This document shows, one piece after another, positions 1-9,600 of a DNA stretch of 64,000 nucleotides. The DNA comes from Acinetobacter vivianii (GTDB lineage: Bacteria; Pseudomonadota; Gammaproteobacteria; Pseudomonadales; Moraxellaceae): positions 124,001 through 188,000 of the forward strand of contig NZ_BMDR01000007.1 in assembly GCF_014635885.1 (NCBI RefSeq). The letters are read 5' to 3'. The translations under genes and the position numbers were made by a program. The notes under the pieces are model-generated. The model searched no databases. It saw only the letters and a program-made list of their open reading frames with translations, and was not told where the DNA came from. How positions within the stretch are numbered: position 1 is the stretch's first letter; the number at the start of each line of letters is the position of its first letter.

Positions 1-76
1 AACTGCCAACATGAGTGAGCACATCACGCATGATTGGATCAGTAAGACCTTCCATCGGAGCGAGTACAAGTTTCAC
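1..76 (-). CDS. dusC: tRNA-dihydrouridine synthase C, N-terminal fragment
   Basis: Only the first 25 codons are inside the window. Read on the minus strand from a GTG at 76 the protein begins VKLVLAPMEGLTDPIMRD, which is the start of the FMN-binding barrel of Dus enzymes (APMEGxTD), closest to the DusC branch that reduces U16 of tRNA. An in-frame TAG lies four codons upstream and no ATG lies between, so GTG is the likely start; AGG of the preceding sequence can serve as ribosome binding site. The subfamily (C rather than A or B) is an inference from few residues. Confidence 0.72.
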   Translation of the reverse strand, partial: MKLVLAPMEGLTDPIMRDVLTHVGS

Positions 77-155
77 GATTTTTACCTAGTTAAGCGAAAA
101 CAGCGTTATACGCATTTTCAGATAAGCTGTCTAGTTTTTATTAGCGTAGAAAAAC

Positions 156-965
156 TTAACGTCCTAATATCATTTCTAAAACAAATTTACTGCCCATAAA
201 ACCGATTGCAAGTAGGACAAAACCAGTAATGGTGAAACGAATTGCTTTACGTCCACGCCAGCCAAACTTGTAATGTCCGATCAATAATGCGCCGTATAAG
301 AACCATGAAATGATACTAAATGCAGTTTTATGTGCGAGATGTTGGGCAAAAAAGTTATCAATGGTAAAGAAGCCGAACAATAATGCGGCTGTAAGCAGGC
401 CAAATCCAGTAATAATCAAGTCAAATAATAATGACTCCATGACCTGAAATGGTGGAAGCAAATTCACCCAGATACGACGTTTTTGTTTCTTTTTTAGTTC
501 TCGATCCTGAAACCAGAGCAGAACGGCATGAATGGTTGCCATGAGCAGCACAGCATAAGCAGACAGGGACAAAATGATATGTAAGTCCAGACCAAAACTA
601 TGTTGTTCAATAATTTGATTTGGCTGACTAAAAGCGAAACCCAAGATTAAGCCAAAAGCGGCTACAGGCGTTCCAATCAGGTTCAATGGCAGGATCGGGC
701 GAATCAGGCTCAGGATCAGACTGAGTGCCAACATGAGTCCAGAAGTGAAGGACATTAGGTTGAATACATCATAATTCACCCCAATAGATGTCAGCATGTC
801 TTGGGAAAGGACAGTTGCATGCAGCACCAGCCCTAAACCGACCATCAGGCCATAACACCAAAGATTTGGAGTACGTTTTGACATTAAACGAATAAACAAA
901 TACCAGAATGAACTGGTATAGGCGATAAGTGCCAAAATTGTGTAAACCAAGGGGAGACTGATCAT
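156..965 (-). CDS. ypjD: Inner membrane protein YpjD, cytochrome c assembly (CcsA/CcmC-like) family
   Basis: A 269-residue polytopic membrane protein with about eight hydrophobic segments. The C-terminal half (ME-LLFDLI, then D-FFAQHLAHKT, then GWRGRKAIR and GSKFVLE) closely follows the E. coli YpjD pattern, and the length matches that family (about 263 residues). The family shares the fold of cytochrome c haem-handling proteins, but YpjD itself has no firmly known reaction; a link to cation transport has been suggested. It is divergent from ffh, an arrangement common in gammaproteobacteria, with 147 bp between the start codons. Identification as YpjD is strong, function is open. Confidence 0.85.
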   Translation of the reverse strand: MISLPLVYTILALIAYTSSFWYLFIRLMSKRTPNLWCYGLMVGLGLVLHATVLSQDMLTSIGVNYDVFNLMSFTSGLMLALSLILSLIRPILPLNLIGTPVAAFGLILGFAFSQPNQIIEQHSFGLDLHIILSLSAYAVLLMATIHAVLLWFQDRELKKKQKRRIWVNLLPPFQVMESLLFDLIITGFGLLTAALLFGFFTIDNFFAQHLAHKTAFSIISWFLYGALLIGHYKFGWRGRKAIRFTITGFVLLAIGFMGSKFVLEMILGR

Positions 966-1112
966 GTCAAACCTTTTATAGGAGGATGAATAATATTCAC
1001 CATATAAGATATAAATTCGCTTCGAACTACAGTATCCTATAGCATCTTATGCATAAATTTTCTATTTTAAGAAAGATTTTTTTGCAACTAGCCATTTTAA
1101 GCGGATTTCGCA

Positions 1113-2522
1113 ATGTTTGATACCTTAACAGAACGACTCACACAGAGTTTAAGAAATGTTACTGGCTCAGGGCAGCTGACCGAAGACAATATTAAAGATA
1201 CCCTACGTGAAGTACGTATGGCACTTCTTGAAGCCGATGTGGCGTTACCTGTAACTCGTGAATTTATCGCGAAGGTTAAGGAAGAAGCGCTCGGTCAAGA
1301 AGTCATGACTCAGCTTTCTCCTGGTCAGGCATTTGTAAAGATTGTCTATGATGAACTCACCAAGATGATGGGTGAGGCAAATGAAACATTAGATTTAAGT
1401 GCAAAACCACCAGTTGTTGTGCTTCTTGCCGGTTTGCAAGGTGCAGGTAAAACCACGACTGCTGCAAAATTGGCACGTTTCTTAAAAGAACGCCAAAAGA
1501 AAAAAGTAATGACGGTGTCTGCCGACGTTTATCGTCCAGCAGCGATCAAGCAGTTAGAAACAGTATCGAATGAAGTCGGTGTTGGTTTCATTCCATCTGA
1601 AGCATCTGAAAAGCCGATTGATATTGTGAATCGTGCGATTGAGCAGGCGAAAATCCAGTTTGCTGATGTTCTGATTGTCGATACAGCAGGTCGTTTACAT
1701 GTCGATGAAGACATGATGGACGAGATCAAAGAATTACATGCGGCGGTGAAACCAACCGAGACCTTATTCGTTGTTGATGCAATGACGGGTCAGGATGCTG
1801 CCAATACTGCAAAAGCGTTTAATGATGCTTTAGCTTTAACTGGTGTGATTCTGACTAAAACGGATGGTGATGCACGCGGTGGTGCAGCACTTTCTGTTCG
1901 TGCCATTACTGGTAAGCCAATCAAGTTCTTGGGTATTGGTGAAAAACTGGATGCACTTGAGCCATTCCATCCAGATCGTGTTGCACAACGTATCTTGGGT
2001 ATGGGTGACGTCCTTTCTTTAGTCGAAGAAGTTGAACGCAAAATCGACAAAGAAAAAGCCGAGAAAATGGCGAAAAAACTGCAAAAAGGCGGCAACTTCA
2101 ACTTTGAAGATATGCTGATGCAGTTTGAGCAAATGAGTAAAATGGGCGGCATGATGGGCTTCCTCGACAAATTACCAGGCATGAGCAATGCGGGTATTCA
2201 GGACGCGATTGAAAAAGCCAATCCTGAAAAGCAAGTAAAGCGTATGGAAGCCATCATTCAGTCAATGACGATCAAAGAGCGTCGTAACCCTGATTTGATT
2301 AACCCAAGTCGTAAAAAACGTATTGCTGCCGGTTGTGGTATGGACGTTGCTGAAGTGAATAAACTGATCAAGCAACAGGCACAAATGGCGAAAATGATGA
2401 AGAAATTTGCGAATCCATCTGGTATGAGCAAAATGCTAAAATCATTGGGCAATATGCAAAAACAATTTGGTGGCGGTGGTGGTATGGGCCCTTTATTTGG
2501 TAGTAATGACCAGAAAAAGTAA
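1113..2522 (+). CDS. ffh: Signal recognition particle protein Ffh
   Basis: 469 residues, the usual length for Ffh. An N-terminal helical bundle is followed by the NG GTPase domain with the P-loop GLQGAGKTTTAAKLA (about residues 107-121), the DTAGRLHVD motif and TKTDGDARGG. The C-terminal M domain is rich in methionine and glycine (MSKMGGMMG, MAKMMKK), which binds 4.5S RNA and signal sequences. It pairs with FtsY to deliver nascent membrane proteins to SecYEG. It is monocistronic here: a strong terminator follows directly and the next gene has its own AT-rich leader. Confidence 0.98.
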   Translation: MFDTLTERLTQSLRNVTGSGQLTEDNIKDTLREVRMALLEADVALPVTREFIAKVKEEALGQEVMTQLSPGQAFVKIVYDELTKMMGEANETLDLSAKPPVVVLLAGLQGAGKTTTAAKLARFLKERQKKKVMTVSADVYRPAAIKQLETVSNEVGVGFIPSEASEKPIDIVNRAIEQAKIQFADVLIVDTAGRLHVDEDMMDEIKELHAAVKPTETLFVVDAMTGQDAANTAKAFNDALALTGVILTKTDGDARGGAALSVRAITGKPIKFLGIGEKLDALEPFHPDRVAQRILGMGDVLSLVEEVERKIDKEKAEKMAKKLQKGGNFNFEDMLMQFEQMSKMGGMMGFLDKLPGMSNAGIQDAIEKANPEKQVKRMEAIIQSMTIKERRNPDLINPSRKKRIAAGCGMDVAEVNKLIKQQAQMAKMMKKFANPSGMSKMLKSLGNMQKQFGGGGGMGPLFGSNDQKK

Positions 2523-2540
2523 GTTCTATCGACTTCCTGA

Positions 2541-2566
2541 AAAGGCGCGTAATGCGCCTTTTTTTA
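2541..2566 (+). terminator. Rho-independent terminator of ffh
   Basis: The stem AAGGCGC / GCGCCTT with the five-base loop gtaat is followed by a run of T, 20 bases after the ffh stop codon. Confidence 0.93.
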
Positions 2567-2684
2567 TCCCCCTATTTTGAGTGGTGTTGTATAAAATTGA
2601 TACAAAATATTAATGTTAAGAATAATTAAAAAAGCGCAATATATATTTCTAAGTTTATGTTTTTATTGAAAAATAGTGTTAAAT

Positions 2685-3272
2685 ATGTCACATAATTCAA
2701 AAAATAGTGTATTTATTCTGCATTGTGAAAATGCCGATCCAGATCAGCATTGGTATGGCTGGTTAGAACAACAACTGAAAAGCGATGAGCTTAGGGTTGA
2801 GCGTGTATTTCTTGCAGATGCCAGTCATCCAGAAGCAGAGATTTGGCAAACTTGTCTGGAAGCGCAATTAAAAGGGCTGAATGAGCGAAGTATCGTGGTG
2901 GCACATGGGCTTTCTTGTGTGGCGCTCTCACGATTTTTGGCTCAGAAATTGAAGCAAATGACCATCAAAGCGGGAATTTTTATTGCTGGTTTTAATGACC
3001 CGATTGCTCAACATCCAGAATTTAATGCTTTTATTCAAAATGCCCAGTTTGAGAGCGGCATTCTGAGAGCGAATATTCAGCGACGTCTGGTTTTCTTTTC
3101 CAGTAATGATCCTATGATTCCTGTGCCATTGATGTTTAAATTTTCAAACCTGCTCAATGCCCAGCTGATTGAGGTTGCTCAAGCTGGACATTTTCGTACA
3201 GAAGATGGCTTTAAGGAATTTCCACAGTTATTGCAGGCACTTCAAACTTTGCTTAAAGCTGAATTTAGCTGA
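2685..3272 (+). CDS. RBBP9/YdeN-type alpha/beta hydrolase
   Basis: A compact serine hydrolase of about 195 residues. The nucleophile elbow reads AHGLSC in place of the usual GHSxG; the serine is kept but is in the last variable slot, so the elbow is unusual. A later SSNDP(M)IP supplies the acid and AGHF the histidine. The family acts on small esters or amides and has no assigned role in Acinetobacter. A GTG at 2676 is in frame, but the ATG at 2685 is preferred; neither has a clear Shine-Dalgarno sequence. The last 31 bases overlap the 3' end of the convergent coaX. Confidence 0.78.
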   Translation: MSHNSKNSVFILHCENADPDQHWYGWLEQQLKSDELRVERVFLADASHPEAEIWQTCLEAQLKGLNERSIVVAHGLSCVALSRFLAQKLKQMTIKAGIFIAGFNDPIAQHPEFNAFIQNAQFESGILRANIQRRLVFFSSNDPMIPVPLMFKFSNLLNAQLIEVAQAGHFRTEDGFKEFPQLLQALQTLLKAEFS

Positions 3273-3985
3273 ACATAGTGTTTTAAACCTTGTAGAAGTA
3301 AATCTGATTCAACTTGAGGTTGATAATGACTGAGGAATTTAGCAAATAAAGCGGCGTCACCACCTGTTAAGATCAACTTTTTCGGGGATTGCTGCATGAT
3401 TTGATCAATGGTACTGATCAGACCCAGCAATATACCGTGATGGACTGCATCGACCGTGTTATGACCCGGTTTTAAATTATCAAAGGCAGAGTCTGGAATT
3501 TTGATCCCTTTGGTATTCTGGATCAGCGAATCCCGTTGCAGATAGAGATTTGGCAGAATATAACCGCCGAGATGCTGTAAACCCTCAACTAGATCGATGG
3601 TCAGGGCAGTCCCGCAACCAATTACACAAAAGTTCTCATCTGGCTTTGCCATTGCCAAGACTTGCAACCAGCGGTCAATCCCGAGCTGACTGGGTACCTC
3701 ATAACCACATTTCAGACCAGCATACTCTGCATGAACTTTGGCAAAGATAATCGGAATATCCAGAATATCAAGAATCATCTGGATACGTTGATTATTCTCT
3801 GAATCCAGTACGGAAGAAATACCAACCTGCGTCAGATTCTGATGACGAAAAAGCTGGATTAAACCCAGCAATAAATCGGCAGGCGATTGTAGGTGTAACT
3901 CGGCTGCGTGCTCAAGCACCTGATCGTTCTGTGTAATCCAGTATTTTAAACGGGTATTTCCAATATCAAGCCATAAACTTTTCAT
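3242..3985 (-). CDS. coaX: Type III pantothenate kinase
   Basis: 247 residues beginning [16 protein letters not shown], the ASKHA-fold phosphate-binding motif DxGNTxxK of CoaX. GIDRWL and [11 protein letters not shown] are the second and third conserved blocks, and LTGGDA is the adenosine-binding motif. The enzyme phosphorylates pantothenate in the first step of CoA synthesis. It lies just downstream of birA (15 bp gap), so the two are probably cotranscribed, as in pseudomonads. Its 3' end overlaps that of the hydrolase gene on the other strand. Confidence 0.95.
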   Translation of the reverse strand: MKSLWLDIGNTRLKYWITQNDQVLEHAAELHLQSPADLLLGLIQLFRHQNLTQVGISSVLDSENNQRIQMILDILDIPIIFAKVHAEYAGLKCGYEVPSQLGIDRWLQVLAMAKPDENFCVIGCGTALTIDLVEGLQHLGGYILPNLYLQRDSLIQNTKGIKIPDSAFDNLKPGHNTVDAVHHGILLGLISTIDQIMQQSPKKLILTGGDAALFAKFLSHYQPQVESDLLLQGLKHYVQLNSALSKV

Positions 3986-4000
3986 GAGCTCTTCCTATTC

Positions 4001-4777
4001 TCAAACTGAAGCGAGGCGTAAGCGACCTTGATAGAATTGCTGGATTTGATCGGTCTTGATCAATACCGCGCCTTCATTGGAGATACCTTGGAACAGTCCC
4101 TGAACTTTGCCTTGGGTATGCTCAAATTCCACGTGTTGATTGAGCCAAATCGCGTGGTGGTTAAAACGTTCTGCCAGATTATAACTGCCATGTTCAAACC
4201 ATTGAGCAGCTTGCTGGATTGCCGTATAGAGTTCAGCAATTAATCCGATTCGGTCGATTGGATCTAAACCGAGCATTTGTAATGAGGTAATTTGCTGGTC
4301 AGCATTTTCCACAGGTGGCGTGGTTAAGTTGATGCCCACCCCAATAATCGCTTGATGAGTCGAAAGCGGCTCTACCAGAATGCCGCCCCATTTCCCTTGA
4401 GGACTATATAAATCGTTGGGCCATTTCACTTGTAGTTGAAGACCGTGTAAGCTCGGCATCTGTAGAATATTTAACGCAATTTCCAATGCCAGACGACCGT
4501 CTAGTGCTGTCTTGGTCTGGATCAGTGTGCTTAAATAAATGTTTCCTTCAGGAGAGGACCATGGTCGTTGATGTTGACCTCGACCTTGTGTTTGCTGCGC
4601 ACTGCAAACCAGTCCTGTCGTAATGCCTTTTTCTGCAATTTCACGCATATCATCATTGGTTGATGTCGTGGTGGTCTTGAGTAAAACCACTTCGGGAAAC
4701 TGATTTTTTGCGTTCAATAATTGTTGAAGCTGGCGGGTTGCGAAATCATCCATCATTTTTACAAGTAGCGTGGTCAT
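4001..4777 (-). CDS. birA: Biotin--[acetyl-CoA-carboxylase] ligase, monofunctional
   Basis: 258 residues containing the biotinyl-AMP site GRGQHQRPWSSPEGN and the KWPNDLY and GGILVE blocks of the BPL/LplA fold. The protein starts only about 30 residues before the catalytic core and so lacks the N-terminal winged-helix DNA-binding domain of E. coli BirA. It can biotinylate AccB but is unlikely to repress the bio genes at 37-42 kb. Start choice is uncertain: ATGs at codons 1, 8 and 9 all lack a clear ribosome binding site. The start codon lies only 6 bp from that of the divergent permease gene. Confidence 0.93.
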   Translation of the reverse strand: MTTLLVKMMDDFATRQLQQLLNAKNQFPEVVLLKTTTTSTNDDMREIAEKGITTGLVCSAQQTQGRGQHQRPWSSPEGNIYLSTLIQTKTALDGRLALEIALNILQMPSLHGLQLQVKWPNDLYSPQGKWGGILVEPLSTHQAIIGVGINLTTPPVENADQQITSLQMLGLDPIDRIGLIAELYTAIQQAAQWFEHGSYNLAERFNHHAIWLNQHVEFEHTQGKVQGLFQGISNEGAVLIKTDQIQQFYQGRLRLASV

Positions 4778-4783
4778 TTGTTT

Positions 4784-5584
4784 ATGGAGTTAATCATATA
4801 TTTGCTGATTGGTGCAATTGCCGGATTTGCTGCGGGGCTATTTGGTGTGGGCGGTGGCTTAATTATTGTGCCGATTTTATATATTGTCTTCACGCAAATG
4901 AATTATGACCCGAATGTCATTATGCATATTGCAGTGGGTACATCGTTAGCAACCATTATTGTGACTTCAATCAGTTCGGTAACGGCCCATCATAAGAAAG
5001 GTGCAGTGCTTTGGCGTGTGTTCCGTAATCTTGCACCGGGGTTGGTGATAGGATCATTTTTGGGCGCTGGTATTGCCGACTTGATGTCAGGGCAGCATTT
5101 GCAACTGGTGATCGGTGTATTTGCAGTCTGGATGGCCTATAAGATGTTTAAAGGGGCCAATTCTGTGGTTGATCCAAATCGACACTTACCATCCGCACCG
5201 TTACAACTGGCTGCGGGTGGTGGCATTGGGGTAGCATCGGCGATTTTTGGTATCGGTGGTGGCAGCTTGACCGTTCCTTATCTGAATCGTCATGGTGTGG
5301 TGATGCAAAAAGCAGTGGCGACTTCGGCAGCGTGTGGATTGCCGATCGCTGTAGCAGGTGCATTGGGCTTTATGTGGTTTGGCGCCAAAGAACAGATTGA
5401 AGTACCGAATACCATTGGCTATGTTCATGTTTATGCATTTTTGGGCATTAGTGTCATGAGCTTTATCACCGCGAAATTTGGTGCCAAGGTTGCTCATCTT
5501 TTATCGCCAGCCATGTTGAAAAAATGCTTTGCAGGCTTATTGGTGGTGGTTGGGTGTTATTTCATCTACAAAGGGCTGATGTAG
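4784..5584 (+). CDS. TauE/SafE family sulfite/anion permease
   Basis: About 266 residues with eight or so membrane segments. The two-fold repeat typical of the TauE/SafE (UPF0721) family is visible as AGLFGVGGGLIIVP near residue 18 and ASAIFGIGGGSLTVP near residue 150. Family members export sulfite, sulfoacetate or related anions, but the substrate cannot be read from sequence. A TTG at 4778 is in frame; the ATG at 4784 is the preferred start. The gene is divergent from birA with almost no space, so its promoter must lie inside the birA reading frame. Confidence 0.85.
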   Translation: MELIIYLLIGAIAGFAAGLFGVGGGLIIVPILYIVFTQMNYDPNVIMHIAVGTSLATIIVTSISSVTAHHKKGAVLWRVFRNLAPGLVIGSFLGAGIADLMSGQHLQLVIGVFAVWMAYKMFKGANSVVDPNRHLPSAPLQLAAGGGIGVASAIFGIGGGSLTVPYLNRHGVVMQKAVATSAACGLPIAVAGALGFMWFGAKEQIEVPNTIGYVHVYAFLGISVMSFITAKFGAKVAHLLSPAMLKKCFAGLLVVVGCYFIYKGLM

Positions 5585-5619
5585 ATATTAATTTGTTTTG
5601 TTAGTCATGAACTTCAAGA

Positions 5620-5653
5620 ATGGATGAAGACGCTTATGTGCGTATTCATCCAT
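5620..5653 (+). terminator. Hairpin after the TauE/SafE gene, possible terminator
   Basis: The inverted repeat ATGGATGAAGACGC / GCGTATTCATCCAT has 13 of 14 pairs and a 6-base loop, 35 bases after the permease stop codon. No T run follows, so it may be an mRNA-stabilising hairpin and not an intrinsic terminator. The remaining 200 bases up to the GntR promoter are AT-rich and show nothing else. Confidence 0.5.
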
Positions 5654-5849
5654 GATTAAATTGCGATTGATTTAATATAAATAATATTTTTTGTGATTTA
5701 TTCCATAAAGTTGTTTTCTGATCAGATGGATGGTTGGTGACTCATGGAAAATATAAATATTTGATAATAAAAATAGAAAAAATGATTTTTCATCTATTTT
5801 GAGAATGAATGGGTGCTTTTTCAGGACGATTGGCTTAAAAAGCAATAAA

Positions 5850-5879
5850 ATTGTCAGACAATGATATAGAATTTATAGG
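5850..5879 (+). promoter_or_regulatory. Predicted GntR operator overlapping a sigma70 promoter
   Basis: ATTGTC-A-GACAAT (5850-5862) is a perfect dyad of the short type bound by FCD-subfamily GntR regulators. It covers a possible -35 box TTGTCA (5851-5856); TATAGG at 5874-5879, 17 bases on, could be the -10 box. It sits about 70-100 bases before the GntR start codon, which fits autoregulation. This is a prediction from pattern only. Confidence 0.5.
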
Positions 5880-5950
5880 GTGAGATCAGTTAAAACAAAA
5901 AAGCGTAAATAGCATTGGACAATGCGTATAACAAAGATAGCGAGGCGCTC

Positions 5951-6646
5951 ATGAATCTCGAAGAGGCTGATAGTCTTTCTGAACAGATTGCAAAATATAT
6001 TAGTGAACAAATTATTAGCGGTGAGCTGGTTGAAGGCGAACGTATTCAAGAGTTGCGCATTGCGAAAGAATTAGATGTCAGTCGCGGTTCTGTCCGTGAA
6101 GCATTGTTATTACTGGAACGTACTTATTTAATTGAGATTTTTCCAAGACGTGGTGCGATTGTATCTGAAATGTCGGCGCAACAGGTCAAAGCGCTATTTG
6201 ATACTAATGTGATGGTTCTGGGGCATATCGTGCAACGCATTAGTGAAACTTGGCGTGTCAATGAAGCTGAGCATTTACAAGCTTTACTGGATCAATTGGT
6301 GGAGTTCGTCAGGGCGGGTGACATTGAAAAATTTTACGATGCAATCTTTAAATATTTAGCTGAACAACATGAAATGGTGGCAAATCCATATCTCATGCAA
6401 TTTTATAAAGAACTGTTGCCTTCATTGCGCCGTAGCTATTTTCTCACCTTGAATACCTCGCGTCGGGAGCTACAAGAGTCATTTACCCTGTTTAAGCTGG
6501 TGATTGATGCTATTTTGATCCGAAAATCACAACAAGCTGCTTTATTTATGGAAGATTTTTGTCGACACTTGCGTAACCTTGTGTTGGAATCTCTGACACG
6601 TATGAAACAGATTGAATTGGCTTGGGCTAGACGCTCACGCCGCTAG
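5951..6646 (+). CDS. GntR family (FadR/FCD-type) transcriptional regulator
   Basis: 231 residues from the ATG at 5951, which has GAGG five bases upstream; an in-frame TTG at 5915 is less likely. Residues 10-75 form the GntR winged helix (IQELRIAKELDVSRGSVREA, then an R-PRRGAIV wing), followed by an all-helical C-terminal domain of FCD size. The ligand is unknown. Only 10 bases separate its stop from the smc start codon, so regulator and smc are probably on one transcript. Confidence 0.9.
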   Translation: MNLEEADSLSEQIAKYISEQIISGELVEGERIQELRIAKELDVSRGSVREALLLLERTYLIEIFPRRGAIVSEMSAQQVKALFDTNVMVLGHIVQRISETWRVNEAEHLQALLDQLVEFVRAGDIEKFYDAIFKYLAEQHEMVANPYLMQFYKELLPSLRRSYFLTLNTSRRELQESFTLFKLVIDAILIRKSQQAALFMEDFCRHLRNLVLESLTRMKQIELAWARRSRR

Positions 6647-6656
6647 TTAGGGCAGT

Positions 6657-9600
6657 ATGCGTTTAAGTAGTTTAAAACTTTCAGGCTTTAAATCTTTCGC
6701 CGATAGTACAACATTAAATTTTAAGGCGAACCGAACTGCGGTTGTGGGGCCGAACGGTTGCGGTAAATCCAATGTTATTGATGCGATTCGCTGGGTCATG
6801 GGCGAGTCCAACGCACGTCAATTGCGTGGCGGCAGTATGCAGGATGTCATCTTTACAGGGACAGCCAAGCGTAAACCTGTCGGTGTTGCCAGTGTAGAAC
6901 TTCGTTTTGACAATACCTATGGCAAATTGGGTGGGGCATATAACGCCTATAATGAGCTGGCCGTCCGTCGTCAGGTGACGCGTGAAGGGAAGTCGGAGTA
7001 TTTCCTGAATGGTACGCGTTGTCGTCGTCGTGATATTACCGATATTTTCTTGGGTACAGGTTTAGGGCCGCGCTCTTATGCGGTGATTGAACAGGGCATG
7101 ATTAACCGTCTGGTGGATGCCAAGCCTGAAGAAATGCGGGTCTTTATTGAAGAAGCCGCTGGGGTATCGCGTTATCAGGCACGTCGTCGCGAGACTTTAC
7201 AGCACTTAGAACATACTGAACAAAATCTGGCACGTTTAGATGACATTGCCGCGGAATTGAAATCACAGCTGAGAAGCTTGAAGCGTCAATCTGAAGCTGC
7301 AATTCAATACAAAACCTTAGAAGGTCAGATCCGTACTTTAAAAATTGAGATTCTGTCTTTCCAAGCCAATCAAAGCCAAAAATTACAACAAGAATATACC
7401 CTTGAAATGACGGCATTGGGCGAACAATTTAAATTGGTTCGTTCTGAGTCACAGACGATTGAACATGATCTGGAAGCGACCAGTGCTTTATTTCAGCGCT
7501 TAATTCAGCAGTCTTCGCCATTGCAACAGGAGTGGCAGCAGGCAGAGAAAAAATTGGCTGAGTTGAAAATGACATTGGAACAAAAGCAGAGCCTGTTCCA
7601 GCAGAATAGCAGTAGTCTGGTACAGCTTGAACAGCAGAAAGTACAGACCAAAGAACGTTTACAGTTGTCTGAACTCCAGATCGAAACTTTATCTGCCCAG
7701 TTTGATGAGCAAAATGAAACATTATTGGCATTAGAACAGCAAACACAAACGGCCGAACAAAACGTGAGTGATGTTCAGGCCCAGCAAAAACAAGCACAAC
7801 AGCAGTTTGAACAGCTCAAAGCACAGGTCGATAAGCAACAACAGCAAAAGTTGCAGATGGCCGCGCAAATTGAGCAGCTTGCCAAAAATGTGTTGCGAAT
7901 CGAACAGCAAAAGCAAACGCTACAATCGCAAAGTGGTCAGATCCGAGCGCAGGTTCAAGATGAAGAACAGGCACAACTGGAACAATTGCAGCAACAACTT
8001 CATCAAGAGATAGTTGAGCTGGAAGCCGCTATTGAAGAACTACAGCAAAATTTACAGACGCAACAAGAACAACAACAGCTGGATAAGGCGGATGTGCAGA
8101 CGCTTAAAACCGAAATACAAGTTTTACTGGCTGAACAAAAGAATTTGAATCAACTGGTAGCGAAACAAAGTCCAAAGCATCAGCAGAATACGCTTCGCTT
8201 GATGCAAAGCCTGCGTTTAACAGCGCAAGGTAAAAGCCATGCCAGTATCATTGAAAAGTTCTTAGCCAAATGGTTACAAGCGCATTTACTGGATGATGAA
8301 CAGTCATTTCAAGAAGGTGTGGCTCGACAATTAAAGAATCCCTCCCAACCTCCCTTTGATAAAGGGAGGAGTTCCCCTCTTTTTCAAAGAGGGGTTAGGG
8401 GAGATTTAAAATATCTATCAGACTGGATTGAAGCCCCACAATCTTCATTATGGGCAAATGTTGCTGTGGCTGAGAGTCTGGCAATCGCCTTAGCGCATCA
8501 AGCAGAACTCCAGCAGACACAGTCGATTTTAACGCTGGATGGTTATCATGTTGGCGCAGATTGGGTGATTGGTCTGCATTACGATGAAGATAGCCAAAGT
8601 GCGCAAGGTATGTTGAGCCATCAAGTGCGTTTAGAGGAAATTGAGCTGCAACTTGCGGAGAAACAACCCAAGCTGCTTGAGCTGGAACAGCAATTTTCTC
8701 AACAGCAGCACACCTTGCAACAGCAACAACAACAGTTACAGCAACAACAGCAAAGTCTGAAACAAAAACAGAAAGAGCTGCAACAGTTAGATGTGCAAAT
8801 TGCCAAATTGCAAAGTACAGCGCAGGCTTTTGTATTGCAGCAACAGCAACTGGCAGATCAACTTAAACAACTGGATCTACAGCTTGAAGAAGATGCGATG
8901 CAGCGTGATGATCTGGAAATTGATTTACATGCGCTTGCACTCAAATTAGAAGCGGTATTGCCGAATTATAAAACCTTGCAGTTTCAGGTAGAAAACCTGA
9001 ATGAACAACTGGATGAACAACAACAACAGTTGCTTCAGCAGCAACAGCAACGTGAAAGTCTACGTCGCCAAACATCTCAGGCCAATCAGCAAATTGAGCT
9101 GTTAGAGAAAGATATTTCATTCTTAAAAACGCAGTATCATCAAATTATTGAACAAATTGAACAGGCAAAGAAATTTGTTGATCCGATTCAACTGGAACTG
9201 CCAAATTTAGAATCACAATTTCAGGAACAATTTCATCAAACTGAAAAATTGCAAAAAAACTGGAATGAATGGCAACTTGAACTGAATCAGATTCAAGAGA
9301 AACAGCAGCAGTTGACTGAACAGCGTCATCAAGCCCAGCAAAAAGATGAGCAGGTACGTGAACAGTTAGAGCAAAAGCGTTTGGCTTGGCAGGCAGCTAA
9401 ATCGGATCGTGAACACTATCTGGAACAACTGAAAGAGTTGAATGCAGAAGCTTTATCTGATCTGTCGATTGAAATAAAAGATCATCAACAGAAACTGGAA
9501 AAAGCACAGCAGCAATTCGAAAAAATTGGTGCGGTCAATCTGGCAGCTTCGCAAGAATATGAGGAAGTATCACAGCGTTTTGATGAACTCAGTCATCAGA

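Noticed and set aside
5148..5497. Two minus-strand frames of 71 and 98 codons inside the TauE/SafE gene
   Set aside because: They are antisense to a clear membrane-protein gene and show no conserved motif.
8700..9070. CAG/CAA runs in smc as a microsatellite
   Set aside because: Codons are mixed CAA/CAG with other residues between and fit heptad coiled-coil sequence; not a clean tandem repeat.
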